Source: Candidatus Brevefilum sp. (GTDB lineage Bacteria; Chloroflexota; Anaerolineae; Anaerolineales; Anaerolineaceae). From it: DNA of 5,341 nt. Below are positions 5,326 to 5,341 of this stretch, piece after piece. Numbering within the stretch: position 1 is the stretch's first letter; every line of letters begins with the position of its first letter. The position numbers were made by a program, and so were the translations under genes. The stretch lies in contig SKPR01000189.1 of assembly GCA_007119455.1 (NCBI GenBank), positions 1 through 5,341 of the forward strand, in the 5' to 3' direction. The notes under the pieces are model-generated. The model made no database searches, was not told the origin of the DNA, and saw nothing but the letters and a program-made list of their open reading frames with translations.

Positions 5326-5341
5326 CTAAAATGAGGGAAAA

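Noticed and set aside
5331..5341. Start of a divergent plus-strand gene at ATG 5331
   Set aside because: Only 11 bases are visible and no clear ribosome site precedes the ATG.

Overview
The window holds one leftward (minus-strand) operon of seven genes. Read in the direction of transcription, from high to low coordinates, it starts with a promoter, a probable operator and a leader of about 196 nt. Then come a membrane S component of an energy-coupling factor (ECF) vitamin/nutrient importer, a 76-residue protein with two membrane segments, two ECF ATPases, the ECF transmembrane coupling protein EcfT, and two tandem uridine-phosphorylase-like enzymes. The second enzyme runs off the left edge after 200 residues. 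No plus-strand gene is supported; the plus-strand open frames are shadows of these genes.

Region by region: 5296-5325 is a sigma70-type promoter (TTGCAC, 18 nt, TATAAT). 5277-5296 is a near-perfect 20-bp palindrome that abuts the -10 box and covers the expected transcription start. 5094-5289 is an A/T-rich leader with an unusually strong Shine-Dalgarno-like sequence that has no suitable start codon. 5093-1406 encodes the complete transporter (S, small protein, A, A, T), and 1369 down to the left edge encodes the two phosphorylases. Genes are separated by 4-36 nt, except for a 106-nt gap (4034-4139) before the first ATPase, which carries a perfect 18-bp inverted repeat.

How the genes fit together: a dedicated (group I type) ECF importer that is followed directly by two nucleoside phosphorylases suggests uptake of a nucleoside and its intracellular phosphorolysis to base plus (deoxy)ribose-1-phosphate. 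The substrate is inferred from context, not read from the S component. The two ATPases look asymmetric: one has Asp in place of the Q-loop Gln and the other has a destroyed LSGGQ signature. In a head-to-tail dimer both changes fall in the same ATP site, leaving one consensus and one degenerate site.

Organism: a bacterium of moderate GC with standard sigma70 promoters and strong GGAGG ribosome sites. The ECF arrangement and the 'YHI..GD.GRYV.LPGDP' type of phosphorylase fit Chloroflexota (Anaerolineae-like) or Firmicutes. I lean to the former, with low confidence, since no phylogenetic marker is present.

Several starts are moved from the longest open frame to internal ATGs, because of ribosome-site spacing and family N-termini: 5093 for S, 4033 and 3150 for the ATPases, and 1369 for the first phosphorylase.
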